DNA of 9,513 nucleotides from the NCBI GenBank assembly GCA_031273665.1, contig JAISRK010000051.1:1-9513 (forward strand). The letters are read 5' to 3'. This document shows positions 1 to 6,597 of the stretch, piece after piece; position 1 is the first letter of the stretch; the number at the start of each line of letters is the position of its first letter. The position numbers and the translations under genes were made by a program. The DNA is from Holosporales bacterium (GTDB lineage Bacteria; Pseudomonadota; Alphaproteobacteria; UBA3830; JAIRMZ01). The notes beneath the pieces were generated by a model. It ran no database searches. It saw only the letters and a list, made by a program, of their open reading frames with translations, and had not been told where the DNA came from.

Positions 1-429
1 CACGCTTTATAAATCTCTTTTGTTTTACTCCTTTTTTTATGGAATTTTCACGCAACTTTTGTTTGTCTGCTCTTTTTCTTGTTGACAAATGCTCTGCACT
101 GTTTTACGGAATCTATTAGGGGACTTATAAATCCTTTCTTTGCTTCGGCCCTTACAAGAAAGGATGATAAAAGAATTTTATTGGGGATGCGTTGTTAATA
201 AACCGTTCACTACTCAGAAGTACACAAAAAAGCGCTATGCGTTGGAAAAGCTTCTTTGTTTTATTCTCCCCTTTATTAATGGATGGTTCTTACGTTAAAA
301 GGAAACTTTACTTCCTCACGCGCTCAAAGAAGAGTGTTTATGGTAAACGGTTGTTTTGGGAGCCGTCTTTTTGGGAGAATCGTATAAAAGTGCCCGTAGG
401 ATGCTTGTATTGTTGTATAAGAGGGGCTT
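1..429. other. Leader region without a supported gene
   Basis: This 429-bp stretch is AT-rich and T-rich and I see no protein family in any frame. It holds a consensus -35 hexamer TTGACA (82-87) with only a poor -10 at 105-110. An alternative promoter pair, TTTACG (103-108) and TATAAA (126-131) with a 17-bp spacer, has a better -10. A perfect 10-bp inverted repeat follows (131-140 with 156-165, 15-nt loop). A plus-strand open frame from a TTG at 192 to 440 (82 residues, basic, unrecognised) overlaps the next gene by 11 bp and is probably chance. The region is most simply the promoter and leader of the downstream operon. Confidence 0.5.
131..165. repeat. 10-bp perfect inverted repeat in leader
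   Basis: ATCCTTTCTT at 131-140 is exactly complementary to AAGAAAGGAT at 156-165 around a 15-nt loop that itself contains GCTTCGGC, a possible UUCG mini-hairpin. There is no long T-run directly after it, so it is not a classical intrinsic terminator for the plus strand. If transcription starts from the TTGACA at 82-87, the hairpin would lie near the 5' end of the message. If it starts from the TATAAA at 126-131, the start would fall inside the repeat. The role is unknown. Confidence 0.5.
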
Positions 430-2007
430 GTGTCGCATAACGTAGCTCTCGCACGCGAGTTTTACTCCTCGTTACGCGTTTTTTCCTCAAGAACGCATCG
501 TTTGAGTGCGCGACTGCCGGTTTATGCTTTGACGCTAACAGGCACGACACCTAAAACGCTGAAAATGGAGATACCACAGACGTGGCCAACGGAATACGCC
601 CTTTCCGAGACTTTCCACAACACGTTTTCCCTGCTGTGTAGCGGACGGTCTCTCTGCTTAGAACGTACCGAAATATTCTGGGAGATGTCTGGATTAACAG
701 AAGAAGAACAAGCAGAATTGCATGGATTTTCCTGGCTCGGCATCTTGGCCGCAATTGGAACGGCTCAGCAACGATTGTTGGCAAGGAATTTAGTGTCTTG
801 TTGGATGGAGCATTTTCCAAAGATTTCTCCTTTAGCCTGGCGACCTGACGTACTTGGAAAGCGTCTTTCAGCGTGGGTTCATGCTTACAGCTTCGTCGCC
901 AAAACGGCAGATGCCGCTTTCAAACACGCCTTTTTGAAGAGCTTGACGAAACAATACAGATATCTGCGGCGCATCACGGCGCTTGATGGTGTACGGCTTA
1001 TGGATTTACACGTCTCCAAAGGCGTTTTGTGCACAACGGTGGCTCTTTATGGTCACGCAGGCCATTTTTTGACAGAAGCCGTCGCTGATTTCTCTTCGGC
1101 TTTAGAAAAAAGTATCTCTCTTGAAGAGGGTCATCCTTGGGAGCTTTTAGAAGCGCTGTGCCTGCTAATTGATATCCGCACAACATTGGGACGAGTCCAT
1201 GCGCTTCCTTCCAAAGGACTTTTAGATGAAACTATCTGGCATTTAGCAGAGCGGTTGCGCTTACTCCAACAACCAGATGGTGGCCTCAGCTTAATGGGAA
1301 GCAAATACTTGCCTAAAAAGGGTATTGTTGCCTTGGCCCTGACGCGCGCGCATACGCCATCTCCTCATACGTTCGTAACCCGGGTTTCTCCTAATTTTTT
1401 CTCTGTCAAAACGGCAGATCATATGGTGCTTGTTCAGAAAGAAGTATTTTCTCCTTCTCTTAAAAACACTTTTTCTCCTTTGAACACGGAATATAGCTAC
1501 CAAGGGAATCGCCTTATTCTCGGCACCCATATCTGTGTGGTGAACGATGTTTTTCATGGCGCTGCTTATAGACCCATCATCAGCACACGCGTTTTACCCT
1601 TGCTGGATGTAAAACAAAGTAAAAGACAATGCTGGATACAAGGCATTGCACGTTGGCACCTTGAAGGCGAGCCTTTTCACCTAAGACGCAGCTTGCACTT
1701 TTTTGCCGAAGAAGGAGAGCTACACGGAGAAGAAGAGCTATCGTCACCGCCAGGATTTTCGACTTCTCTGTCGTTTACTTTTCTCGGTGAAGGAGACTTT
1801 CACTTGCAAAATGCGGTTCTTTCTTGCCGCCTATCCGAGGCAAAAGAATGGCGTTTTTGCTTTTCTCCTGCTGGTTGCGCGGAATTGCGTGCTGGATCAT
1901 TCGTCTTGGAAGAGGGCCTTCCAGTAGCCACAAAAGTCCTTACGCTGTACTATCCCACTGATGAAGAAACATCGACTCTTCGGTGGAAGATACATGCCTC
2001 CTTTTAG
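430..2007 (+). CDS. Heparinase II/III-like family protein
   Basis: The 525-residue protein resembles the alphaproteobacterial heparinase II/III-like family, predicted polysaccharide lyases or envelope-associated proteins with a helical N-terminal part and a beta-rich C-terminal part. Visible family traits are the RLPVYALTLTG opening (about 28-38), the alpha-helical toroid region with WELLEALC (237-244) and QPDGGLSLMG (281-290), and a C-terminal region with AKEWRF (471-476) and LRWKI (517-521). The stretch that normally carries a conserved histidine motif of the form HAHxxxLSFE reads NTFSPLNTEYSYQG (346-359) and has no histidine, so lyase activity is doubtful. The start is a GTG preceded closely by GAGGGG (421-426), with an in-frame TAA at 418, so no longer form is possible. 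No signal peptide is evident. Its end overlaps the next gene, suggesting an operon for envelope polysaccharide. The family call is good; the substrate is unknown. Confidence 0.72.
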   Translation: MSHNVALAREFYSSLRVFSSRTHRLSARLPVYALTLTGTTPKTLKMEIPQTWPTEYALSETFHNTFSLLCSGRSLCLERTEIFWEMSGLTEEEQAELHGFSWLGILAAIGTAQQRLLARNLVSCWMEHFPKISPLAWRPDVLGKRLSAWVHAYSFVAKTADAAFKHAFLKSLTKQYRYLRRITALDGVRLMDLHVSKGVLCTTVALYGHAGHFLTEAVADFSSALEKSISLEEGHPWELLEALCLLIDIRTTLGRVHALPSKGLLDETIWHLAERLRLLQQPDGGLSLMGSKYLPKKGIVALALTRAHTPSPHTFVTRVSPNFFSVKTADHMVLVQKEVFSPSLKNTFSPLNTEYSYQGNRLILGTHICVVNDVFHGAAYRPIISTRVLPLLDVKQSKRQCWIQGIARWHLEGEPFHLRRSLHFFAEEGELHGEEELSSPPGFSTSLSFTFLGEGDFHLQNAVLSCRLSEAKEWRFCFSPAGCAELRAGSFVLEEGLPVATKVLTLYYPTDEETSTLRWKIHASF

Positions 2008-3454
2008 ACTTTCTCAACTCGAGAAAAATATTGCTTGGGGAACGGTTATTTTCTCGGTGTTGTGGTACCAGGGAGCATATCCGCTCTTAGACAACAACGA
2101 GGGCCTTTACGCCAGCATTGCACGTGCGATGGCAGAAGGGCGCTCTTCATGGATCATTCCGCATCTTAATGGGGTGCCTTATATCGAGAAACCGCCTCTT
2201 TTATTCTGGCTAATAGCAATCTGTTTCAAAGTGTTCGGCATAGGTACCTCATCTGCACGTCTTGTGCCGGCTTTGGCAGTTTTAGGAACAGTTGCAGTTC
2301 TTTCATACGCCATGAAAGCGGATAATGCCACCACACGTGCACGGCATACCGCAATGGTCCTTTATGCTTGCAGCATTGGCGGCCTCATTTCTGGACGAAT
2401 GGTATATATGGAGGGGTTGTTTGCAGCCATGTTTTCGGCAGCGCTGTTCCTATTTTATCGTTGGTGGAAAACGCGCCGGCTCTGTTTTTTGTGCGGTTGG
2501 TATGGAAGCTTGGGCCTTGCAATTTTAACAAAAGGCTTTGTCTCCTGCATATTGATGGGGGGTATCCTATGCGTATTTCTCACTACAGAAAACGGGTGGT
2601 CGCGCTGGAAGCATTTGTTCCATCCTGTGGGCCTACTCGTTTTCTTCTGCGTTTCTGTTCCTTGGCATGTATTGGCCGCACACGCAGACCCGGACTTCAT
2701 CTGGACGTATTTTATAAACGAGCATGTTTTGCGTTTTCTCGGGCAGCGCAAACCATGTGACTACTACAGAGGGTCCTTTTGGTATTATGTTCCCCGCTTA
2801 CTGATTCAACTTTTGCCGTGGACGGTATTCTTGGGGGGGGGAATTCGCCTGACTCGACCATATTCCTCTGTCGAACGATTTCTTTTGGCCTCCATCTGCG
2901 TTCCCTTTCTGTTTTTCTCTTTTTCTATCGCCAAAGCTAATTACTATTTGCTGTTGATCCATCCATTTCTCTCGGCATTACTCGCCCTACGCTTAAAAAT
3001 ACGGAACAGTGCGATCTACACCGTCTCCACCTGTTTTTGCCTCGGGTTGATGTATCTTTTGGGGAGATCCCCTTATGACATCGCACAGCATTCGTCTGAG
3101 TCGTTGTCAAAAATCGTCTTAAAAGACCCGATGTGCCCTGTTTATTGCTATGCTCGGTTTGAAAATATCTCTGCTTTTGCGTTTTATTACGGCCTGCCGG
3201 TGATGATTGTTGGAGAAAGGAGCCTAGACCTCTCCTATGGACTGAAACGCACACCAAAATCCTCTGTCCCCTCGCTGGAAGACCTCCGCCCAGTGATCAA
3301 CCAAACCCCCATATTCCTTCTCGCCCACGCACAAGATGAATCGACGATCGCGACGCAGTTTCCCGGAATGTTCCACAAAGTTGCCGAAAATCGAGAGGCA
3401 ATTTTGTTAAAAAGCCACCCGCTTTCCCAGACAGCTCGTTGCACGTCTTCGTAA
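1994..3454 (+). CDS. GT39-family membrane glycosyltransferase (ArnT/PMT type)
   Basis: This is a polytopic inner-membrane enzyme of 486 residues. The family transfers a sugar from a polyprenyl-phosphate donor to lipid A, another envelope glycan or protein on the periplasmic side. The first periplasmic loop has the family signature: LLDNNEGLYASIARAM (31-46), with D33 as the probable catalytic acid, then HLNGVPYIEKPPLLFWL (57-73). About eleven hydrophobic segments follow, and the C-terminal soluble part is shorter than in ArnT (about 550 residues). An in-frame ATG at 1961 would add 11 residues but lacks a Shine-Dalgarno. The ATG at 1994 has GGAAGA just upstream (1985-1990) and leaves a 14-bp overlap with the heparinase-like gene, implying translational coupling. 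Codons 280-283 lie in a run of nine G (2833-2841). Donor and acceptor cannot be told from sequence. Confidence 0.8.
   Translation: MPPFRLSQLEKNIAWGTVIFSVLWYQGAYPLLDNNEGLYASIARAMAEGRSSWIIPHLNGVPYIEKPPLLFWLIAICFKVFGIGTSSARLVPALAVLGTVAVLSYAMKADNATTRARHTAMVLYACSIGGLISGRMVYMEGLFAAMFSAALFLFYRWWKTRRLCFLCGWYGSLGLAILTKGFVSCILMGGILCVFLTTENGWSRWKHLFHPVGLLVFFCVSVPWHVLAAHADPDFIWTYFINEHVLRFLGQRKPCDYYRGSFWYYVPRLLIQLLPWTVFLGGGIRLTRPYSSVERFLLASICVPFLFFSFSIAKANYYLLLIHPFLSALLALRLKIRNSAIYTVSTCFCLGLMYLLGRSPYDIAQHSSESLSKIVLKDPMCPVYCYARFENISAFAFYYGLPVMIVGERSLDLSYGLKRTPKSSVPSLEDLRPVINQTPIFLLAHAQDESTIATQFPGMFHKVAENREAILLKSHPLSQTARCTSS
2833..2841 (+). repeat. G9 homopolymer tract inside the glycosyltransferase gene
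   Basis: Nine consecutive G residues encode the end of Leu280 and Gly281-Gly283. Reading the flanks, loss of one G gives GAA TTC GCC TGA, an immediate stop. Gain of one G opens a frame that ends about 35 codons later in TAA. Either change would remove the C-terminal two-fifths of the protein, so the tract has the properties of a slipped-strand switch. Confidence 0.9.
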
Positions 3455-3465
3455 TGGAAGCGCTG

Positions 3466-3494
3466 TTGTCACTTATCGCAATTTCCTTTATAGT
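3466..3494 (+). promoter_or_regulatory. Sigma70-type promoter of rplI
   Basis: TTGTCA (3466-3471) and TATAGT (3489-3494) are separated by exactly 17 bp, each matching the consensus at five of six positions. The predicted start near 3501 leaves a roughly 30-nt leader before rplI. The site lies just after the glycosyltransferase stop codon, so rplI can be transcribed independently of the upstream pair. Confidence 0.65.
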
Positions 3495-3531
3495 GCCGCT
3501 CAAGTAGTACACAGAATTAAGAAAAAAAGAA

Positions 3532-4053
3532 ATGAGACAAGTGCAGGTTATTCTTTTGCAAAAAATTGGCAAGCTTGGCGGTATGGGAGATATTGTCAAC
3601 GTCAAACCTGGCTACGCGCGCAATCACTTACTCCCGAAAAGACTTGCGTTGCGGGCGACCGAGAAAGAACGCGCCTATTTCGAGCAACAGAAAGAGCATT
3701 TACAAGCGCTCTATCAAAAGCAGCAAAAAGCAGCACAAAGTATAGCCACTTCCATCGAAGGGACGTGGGTGTCTATTGTGCGCCAAGCTAGCGAAAAGGG
3801 CGGATTGTACGGGTCAGTGACCTCTCGTGATATCGCCACGGCCTTAGGAAAAGGAATCACACGCAGTCAAATACTTCTCCCTCAGCCTATTAAAGAGATA
3901 GGTGTCTTTGAAGTTACTGTCTCCCTCCATGCTGAAATTCACGTAAAGGTCTTTGTCAATATCGCTCCATCTGTTGAAGAAGCCATCGCACAACAAGAGC
4001 AATACCAGGCCCAAAAAGGACAAAGTCAAGAAACGCCGCCCCCTCTCCCTTGA
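3532..4053 (+). CDS. rplI: 50S ribosomal protein bL9
   Basis: bL9 binds 23S rRNA near the L1 stalk base and bridges toward neighbouring ribosomes. Residues 13-39 carry the N-terminal RNA-binding signature with [19 protein letters not shown] and LLPKRLA. A long charged helix (about 42-75, rich in Gln, Lys and Glu) connects to the C-terminal domain with [17 protein letters not shown] (89-105) and [15 protein letters not shown] (119-133). The 173 residues exceed the roughly 149 of the E. coli protein because of a Gln-rich, Pro-ending tail, as is common in alphaproteobacteria. The ATG follows an A-rich stretch with no clear Shine-Dalgarno, which is unusual for a ribosomal protein. The usual partners rpsF and rpsR are not adjacent. 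The gene has its own promoter, and tRNA-Ala begins 36 bp after it. Confidence 0.97.
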   Translation: MRQVQVILLQKIGKLGGMGDIVNVKPGYARNHLLPKRLALRATEKERAYFEQQKEHLQALYQKQQKAAQSIATSIEGTWVSIVRQASEKGGLYGSVTSRDIATALGKGITRSQILLPQPIKEIGVFEVTVSLHAEIHVKVFVNIAPSVEEAIAQQEQYQAQKGQSQETPPPLP

Positions 4054-4089
4054 CTTTCTTGCCCACATCAAGAACCATACGCCGCATAG

Positions 4090-4165
4090 GGGGCCGTAGC
4101 TCAGCTGGGAGAGCGCGACGTTCGCAATGTCGAGGTCAGGGGTTCGATCCCCCTCGGCTCCACCA
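4090..4165 (+). tRNA. tRNA-Ala (anticodon CGC)
   Basis: A complete 76-nt cloverleaf: the acceptor GGGGCCG pairs with CGGCTCC and includes the G3-U70 wobble that identifies alanine tRNAs. The D arm is GCTC/GAGC, the anticodon stem CGACG/TGTCG closes the loop TTCGCAA with anticodon CGC at 4123-4125, and the T arm is AGGGG-TTCGATC-CCCCT. Discriminator A and the CCA end are encoded (4162-4165). It reads the GCG codon. The 74 bp between it and tolQ show no intrinsic terminator, so the two may share a transcript. Confidence 0.96.
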
Positions 4166-4171
4166 GAGTCG

Positions 4172-4220
4172 GGTATTTGGCGTGACTTCGATCTGATAAT
4201 ACAAGCGCCAAAGCAATACC
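4172..4220 (+). promoter_or_regulatory. Bulged leader hairpin abutting the tolQ Shine-Dalgarno
   Basis: GGTATT-TGGCG (4172-4182) can pair with CGCCA (4206-4210) and AATACC (4215-4220), leaving a 4-nt AAGC bulge (4211-4214) and a 23-nt loop. The 3' arm ends exactly where GGAGG (4221-4225) begins. That Shine-Dalgarno lies 14 nt from the tolQ ATG, longer than usual, and no closer in-frame start exists because TAG is at 4231. There is no T-run, so it is not a terminator. It could be a tRNA 3'-processing boundary or a translational control element; which is unknown. Confidence 0.4.
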
Positions 4221-4239
4221 GGAGGATAAGTAGACGTTT

Positions 4240-4980
4240 ATGGAACCCGCAACCGCCACAGCAACTGTTAATGTCACCTCAGCAGCTGTACAACATTTTG
4301 GTGGAATATCCCTCCTGAGCTTGTTTATCGGAGCCTCTTTTGCGGTACGATGCGTCATCGTAGTTCTTCTTGCTGCCTCTTTTTGGAGCTGGACGATTAT
4401 CTTTACGAAGATGATTCATCTGCGCCGGTTGAAATATTATACCAGCCGCTTTGAGAAGGCTTTTTGGTCCAGCGCTTCCTTAGATTCCCTGTACAGTTAC
4501 ATCGGAGACACTGCGGCTGACCCTTGTTCCTCAATTTTTATCATCGCCATGCGTGAGTGGAAACGCGCACTCGACAAAGGCGTGGCCAGAACTTCTTTTG
4601 ACGTAAAAAAATCTCTTAAAGAGCGCATTGAACGATTGATGAGTCTTACCGCTATTCAAGAAATGAAGCCTGTGGAGAAAGGCGTGCCCTTCTTGGCTAC
4701 CGTCAGTTCCTCTACTCCCTTTATTGGGCTATTTGGCATGGTGTGGGGAATCATGACAAGCTTTGAGGCTATCGGTTTAGAGCAAAATGCGAGCATTGCA
4801 ACGGTTGCCCCCGCTATAGCAGAAGCTTTGTTCACAACGGCTTTGGGATTGCTCGCCTGCATTCCGTCGGTGATTGCGTACAATTACCTTTCCCGCGAAG
4901 TAGATTCATATGCAACGCGATTAGATGGCTTTATCGATGAATTTCTTATTATTTTATCACGTCAAATCGAGGAAATGTAA
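4240..4980 (+). CDS. tolQ: Tol-Pal system protein TolQ
   Basis: TolQ is the inner-membrane proton-channel subunit that, with TolR, uses proton-motive force to drive TolA during outer-membrane constriction. The 246 residues have three membrane segments: about 35-56, 149-174 and 188-214, with a large cytoplasmic part between the first and second. The region [20 protein letters not shown] (151-170), then [18 protein letters not shown] (189-206) and IPSVIAYN (208-215) match TolQ more closely than ExbB. The ATG is the only possible start near the GGAGG, which sits unusually far upstream. tolR begins 5 nt after the stop. The usual upstream neighbour ybgC is absent; a tRNA gene stands there instead. 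Confidence 0.93.
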   Translation: MEPATATATVNVTSAAVQHFGGISLLSLFIGASFAVRCVIVVLLAASFWSWTIIFTKMIHLRRLKYYTSRFEKAFWSSASLDSLYSYIGDTAADPCSSIFIIAMREWKRALDKGVARTSFDVKKSLKERIERLMSLTAIQEMKPVEKGVPFLATVSSSTPFIGLFGMVWGIMTSFEAIGLEQNASIATVAPAIAEALFTTALGLLACIPSVIAYNYLSREVDSYATRLDGFIDEFLIILSRQIEEM

Positions 4981-4985
4981 TCTCT

Positions 4986-5468
4986 ATGAGACATGTGCGC
5001 TTTTTACGGCACCTAAAGCGACGACCCATTAGCGACATTAACGTCACCCCCTTTGTCGACGTCATGCTTGTGTTATTGGTTCTTTTCATGGTCACTGCCC
5101 CCATTTTGAATGTCGGTGTGAAAGTCGATTTGCCGCAAGCACATGCCCCCACCCTTGTAGAAAAAGCAGAGCCTCTTAATGTCGTTGTGACAGCAGATGG
5201 CAGCATTTTTCTCAGTGGATTACACGGTGATACGCGTCTGGATTTAAATACTTTAGTACCCAAATTACTGGCCATTACAAATGCCAACGCCGAAACGCGT
5301 ATTTATATTCAAGGCAGTCGACGGCTGTCGTATGGACGCATACTTGAGGTCATGAGCTGTATTAGCCGAGCGGGATTCAAACATATTGTGCTTGTTGCGG
5401 AAACGCCGAAGAAGGATAATACGAGAAAGCCGCGTCGCTCTTCCGTACGCGACAAAACGTCTTTTTAA
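4986..5468 (+). CDS. tolR: Tol-Pal system protein TolR
   Basis: TolR is the single-pass partner of TolQ; its transmembrane Asp takes part in proton transfer, and its periplasmic domain contacts peptidoglycan. The 160-residue protein has a basic N terminus, then ISDINVTPFVDVMLVLLVLF (15-34) with the family Asp at 25 and a membrane helix to about residue 42. The periplasmic domain contains LNVVVTADGSIFLSG (64-78) and ends in a very basic tail (about 142-160). GAGGAA (4969-4974), inside the end of tolQ, serves as ribosome site, and the 5-nt gap indicates co-translation with tolQ. No tolA, tolB or pal follows; the convergent trxB starts its 3' end 37 bp away and no hairpin terminator is obvious between them. 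Confidence 0.92.
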   Translation: MRHVRFLRHLKRRPISDINVTPFVDVMLVLLVLFMVTAPILNVGVKVDLPQAHAPTLVEKAEPLNVVVTADGSIFLSGLHGDTRLDLNTLVPKLLAITNANAETRIYIQGSRRLSYGRILEVMSCISRAGFKHIVLVAETPKKDNTRKPRRSSVRDKTSF

Positions 5469-5505
5469 GAATCTGATCCCTCTTTGCAGCAATCCTAAAG
5501 AAGTA

Positions 5506-6438
5506 TTACGACAAGTCTTTTTTCCCAGACAACCATCGTTCGGCATCCAGAGCTGCCATACATCCTTGACCGGCCGCTGTAATCGCTTGTTTATAAACAG
5601 AATCGCATACATCTCCTGCGGCAAAAACACCAGGAACAGAAGTGTCTGTGCGTCCTAGAGTCGTGGCAATGTACCCATCAGGCGTCAGCGCCACCTGCCC
5701 CTTAAAAGCCTCCGTCGAAGGAGTATGCCCAACTGCAACAAATAACCCCTCTAAGGGAAGCTCCTCGGAAAGACCTGTTTGCACATCTTCTAACACAATT
5801 GACTCTAGCCGCTTTTCTCCTTGGCAAGATACAACACGCTTGTTCCATAGACATGTAATCTTCTCGCAGGCAAAAAGCCGGTTTTGTTGGATAACCTCCG
5901 CCCGCAGTGTATCGCGTCGATGGATAAGATATACCTTGCAAGCCAAACGCGCGAGAAACAATGCTTCGTCAACAGCCGTATTGCCCCCTCCCACGACAGC
6001 GACCGTTTTGTTCCGGAAAAAGGCCCCATCGCACGTAGCACAAGCGGACACACCAGCCCCACGCAATCGCTCTTCTCCTGGAATATCCAACCACCGCACC
6101 ATTGCACCAGTAGCGATAATGGCGGCGTCTGCTGTGTACGTCCCTTCTTCTCCGTAACACACAAAGGGGGAGGAAGAGAAATCCGCACGTAAGATAGAGT
6201 CTGAGACAAGGTTCGCACCAAAACGCTCCGCTTGTGCACGCATCGTTTCCATCAATACAGAAGTAGAAAGAGGCGTAGCAAAACCTGGAAAATTTTCAAT
6301 TTCTCGCGTAGTGGTTAATTGACCTCCTAAAAAAGGCCCTGTAATAACGGTAGGCGCCAACCCAGCTCGGGCAAGGTATAAAGCGGCTGTGTATCCTGCC
6401 GGTCCAGATCCGATAATAATGATTCTATGGGGCGACAT
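5506..6438 (-). CDS. trxB: Thioredoxin reductase (NADPH)
   Basis: This cytoplasmic FAD enzyme transfers electrons from NADPH to thioredoxin. In the 310 residues the FAD-binding GSGPAG is at 10-15 and the redox-active disulfide CATC is Cys133 and Cys136. The NADPH-binding GGGNTA is at 150-155, HRRDTLRA (173-180) contacts the 2'-phosphate, and the second FAD motif AAGDV is at 273-277. Length and motif order are those of the low-molecular-weight bacterial enzymes. The ATG at 6438 is preceded by AGGGA at a suitable distance. The gene is convergent with tolR and divergent from the response regulator; the 159-bp gap to the latter contains a TATGAT that could be its -10, without a good -35. Confidence 0.97.
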   Translation of the reverse strand: MSPHRIIIIGSGPAGYTAALYLARAGLAPTVITGPFLGGQLTTTREIENFPGFATPLSTSVLMETMRAQAERFGANLVSDSILRADFSSSPFVCYGEEGTYTADAAIIATGAMVRWLDIPGEERLRGAGVSACATCDGAFFRNKTVAVVGGGNTAVDEALFLARLACKVYLIHRRDTLRAEVIQQNRLFACEKITCLWNKRVVSCQGEKRLESIVLEDVQTGLSEELPLEGLFVAVGHTPSTEAFKGQVALTPDGYIATTLGRTDTSVPGVFAAGDVCDSVYKQAITAAGQGCMAALDAERWLSGKKDLS

Positions 6439-6503
6439 TTATGTCCCTGTTTATGCTCAACGTAATGTCCATCATAGAAAAAAACACCCAAGGAAGATAG
6501 CCA

Positions 6504-6521
6504 CCCGTGCGGAGGCGCGGG
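6504..6521. repeat. GC-rich 7-bp hairpin in the trxB/regulator gap
   Basis: CCCGTGC (6504-6510) pairs with GCGCGGG (6515-6521) through one G-T wobble around a GGAG loop. It stands out as a GC-rich island in an otherwise AT-rich divergent intergenic region. No T-run follows on either strand, so termination is unlikely. Its function is unknown. Confidence 0.35.
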
Positions 6522-6544
6522 ATCCCAGCTCTGGAATAATATTA

Positions 6545-6574
6545 TTAACAATTTTTTAATATGTTTTTTGTATT
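6545..6574 (+). promoter_or_regulatory. Candidate promoter of the response-regulator operon
   Basis: TTAACA (6545-6550) is a five-of-six match to the -35 consensus and lies 18 bp from TGTATT (6569-6574), a four-of-six match to the -10. The start would be near 6581, leaving a very short leader that just includes the GAGG ribosome site. The -10 lies in the loop of the 9-bp inverted repeat 6557-6586, so a protein bound there would block it. Confidence 0.35.
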
Positions 6575-6586
6575 GTGAACATATTA
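6557..6586. repeat. 9-bp inverted repeat before the response regulator
   Basis: TAATATGTT (6557-6565) is a perfect inverted copy of AACATATTA (6578-6586) across 12 nt. The right arm touches the GAGG ribosome site (6587-6590). It could be an operator over the candidate promoter or an RNA hairpin next to the ribosome site. AT-rich composition makes chance occurrence possible. Confidence 0.45.
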
Positions 6587-6597
6587 GAGGTTCAAAA

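Noticed and set aside
192..440. 82-residue open frame on the plus strand from a TTG codon
   Set aside because: Unrecognised, basic, with a rare start codon, and overlapping the heparinase-like gene; no family trait supports coding.
1961..1993. Eleven-residue N-terminal extension of the glycosyltransferase
   Set aside because: No Shine-Dalgarno before 1961, whereas GGAAGA precedes the ATG at 1994; not excluded, only less likely.
4050..4081. TTGACT overlapping the rplI stop as a tRNA-Ala promoter
   Set aside because: The only -10-like hexamer, CATACG, is 20 bp away; spacing and match are too poor to annotate.
5642..6192. Long plus-strand open frames opposite trxB
   Set aside because: They are antisense to a gene with all catalytic motifs intact and resemble no protein.
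6568..6597. Ten-residue N-terminal extension of the response regulator
   Set aside because: The upstream start would lie within the inverted repeat and before the GAGG; the receiver fold begins at the ATG at 6598.
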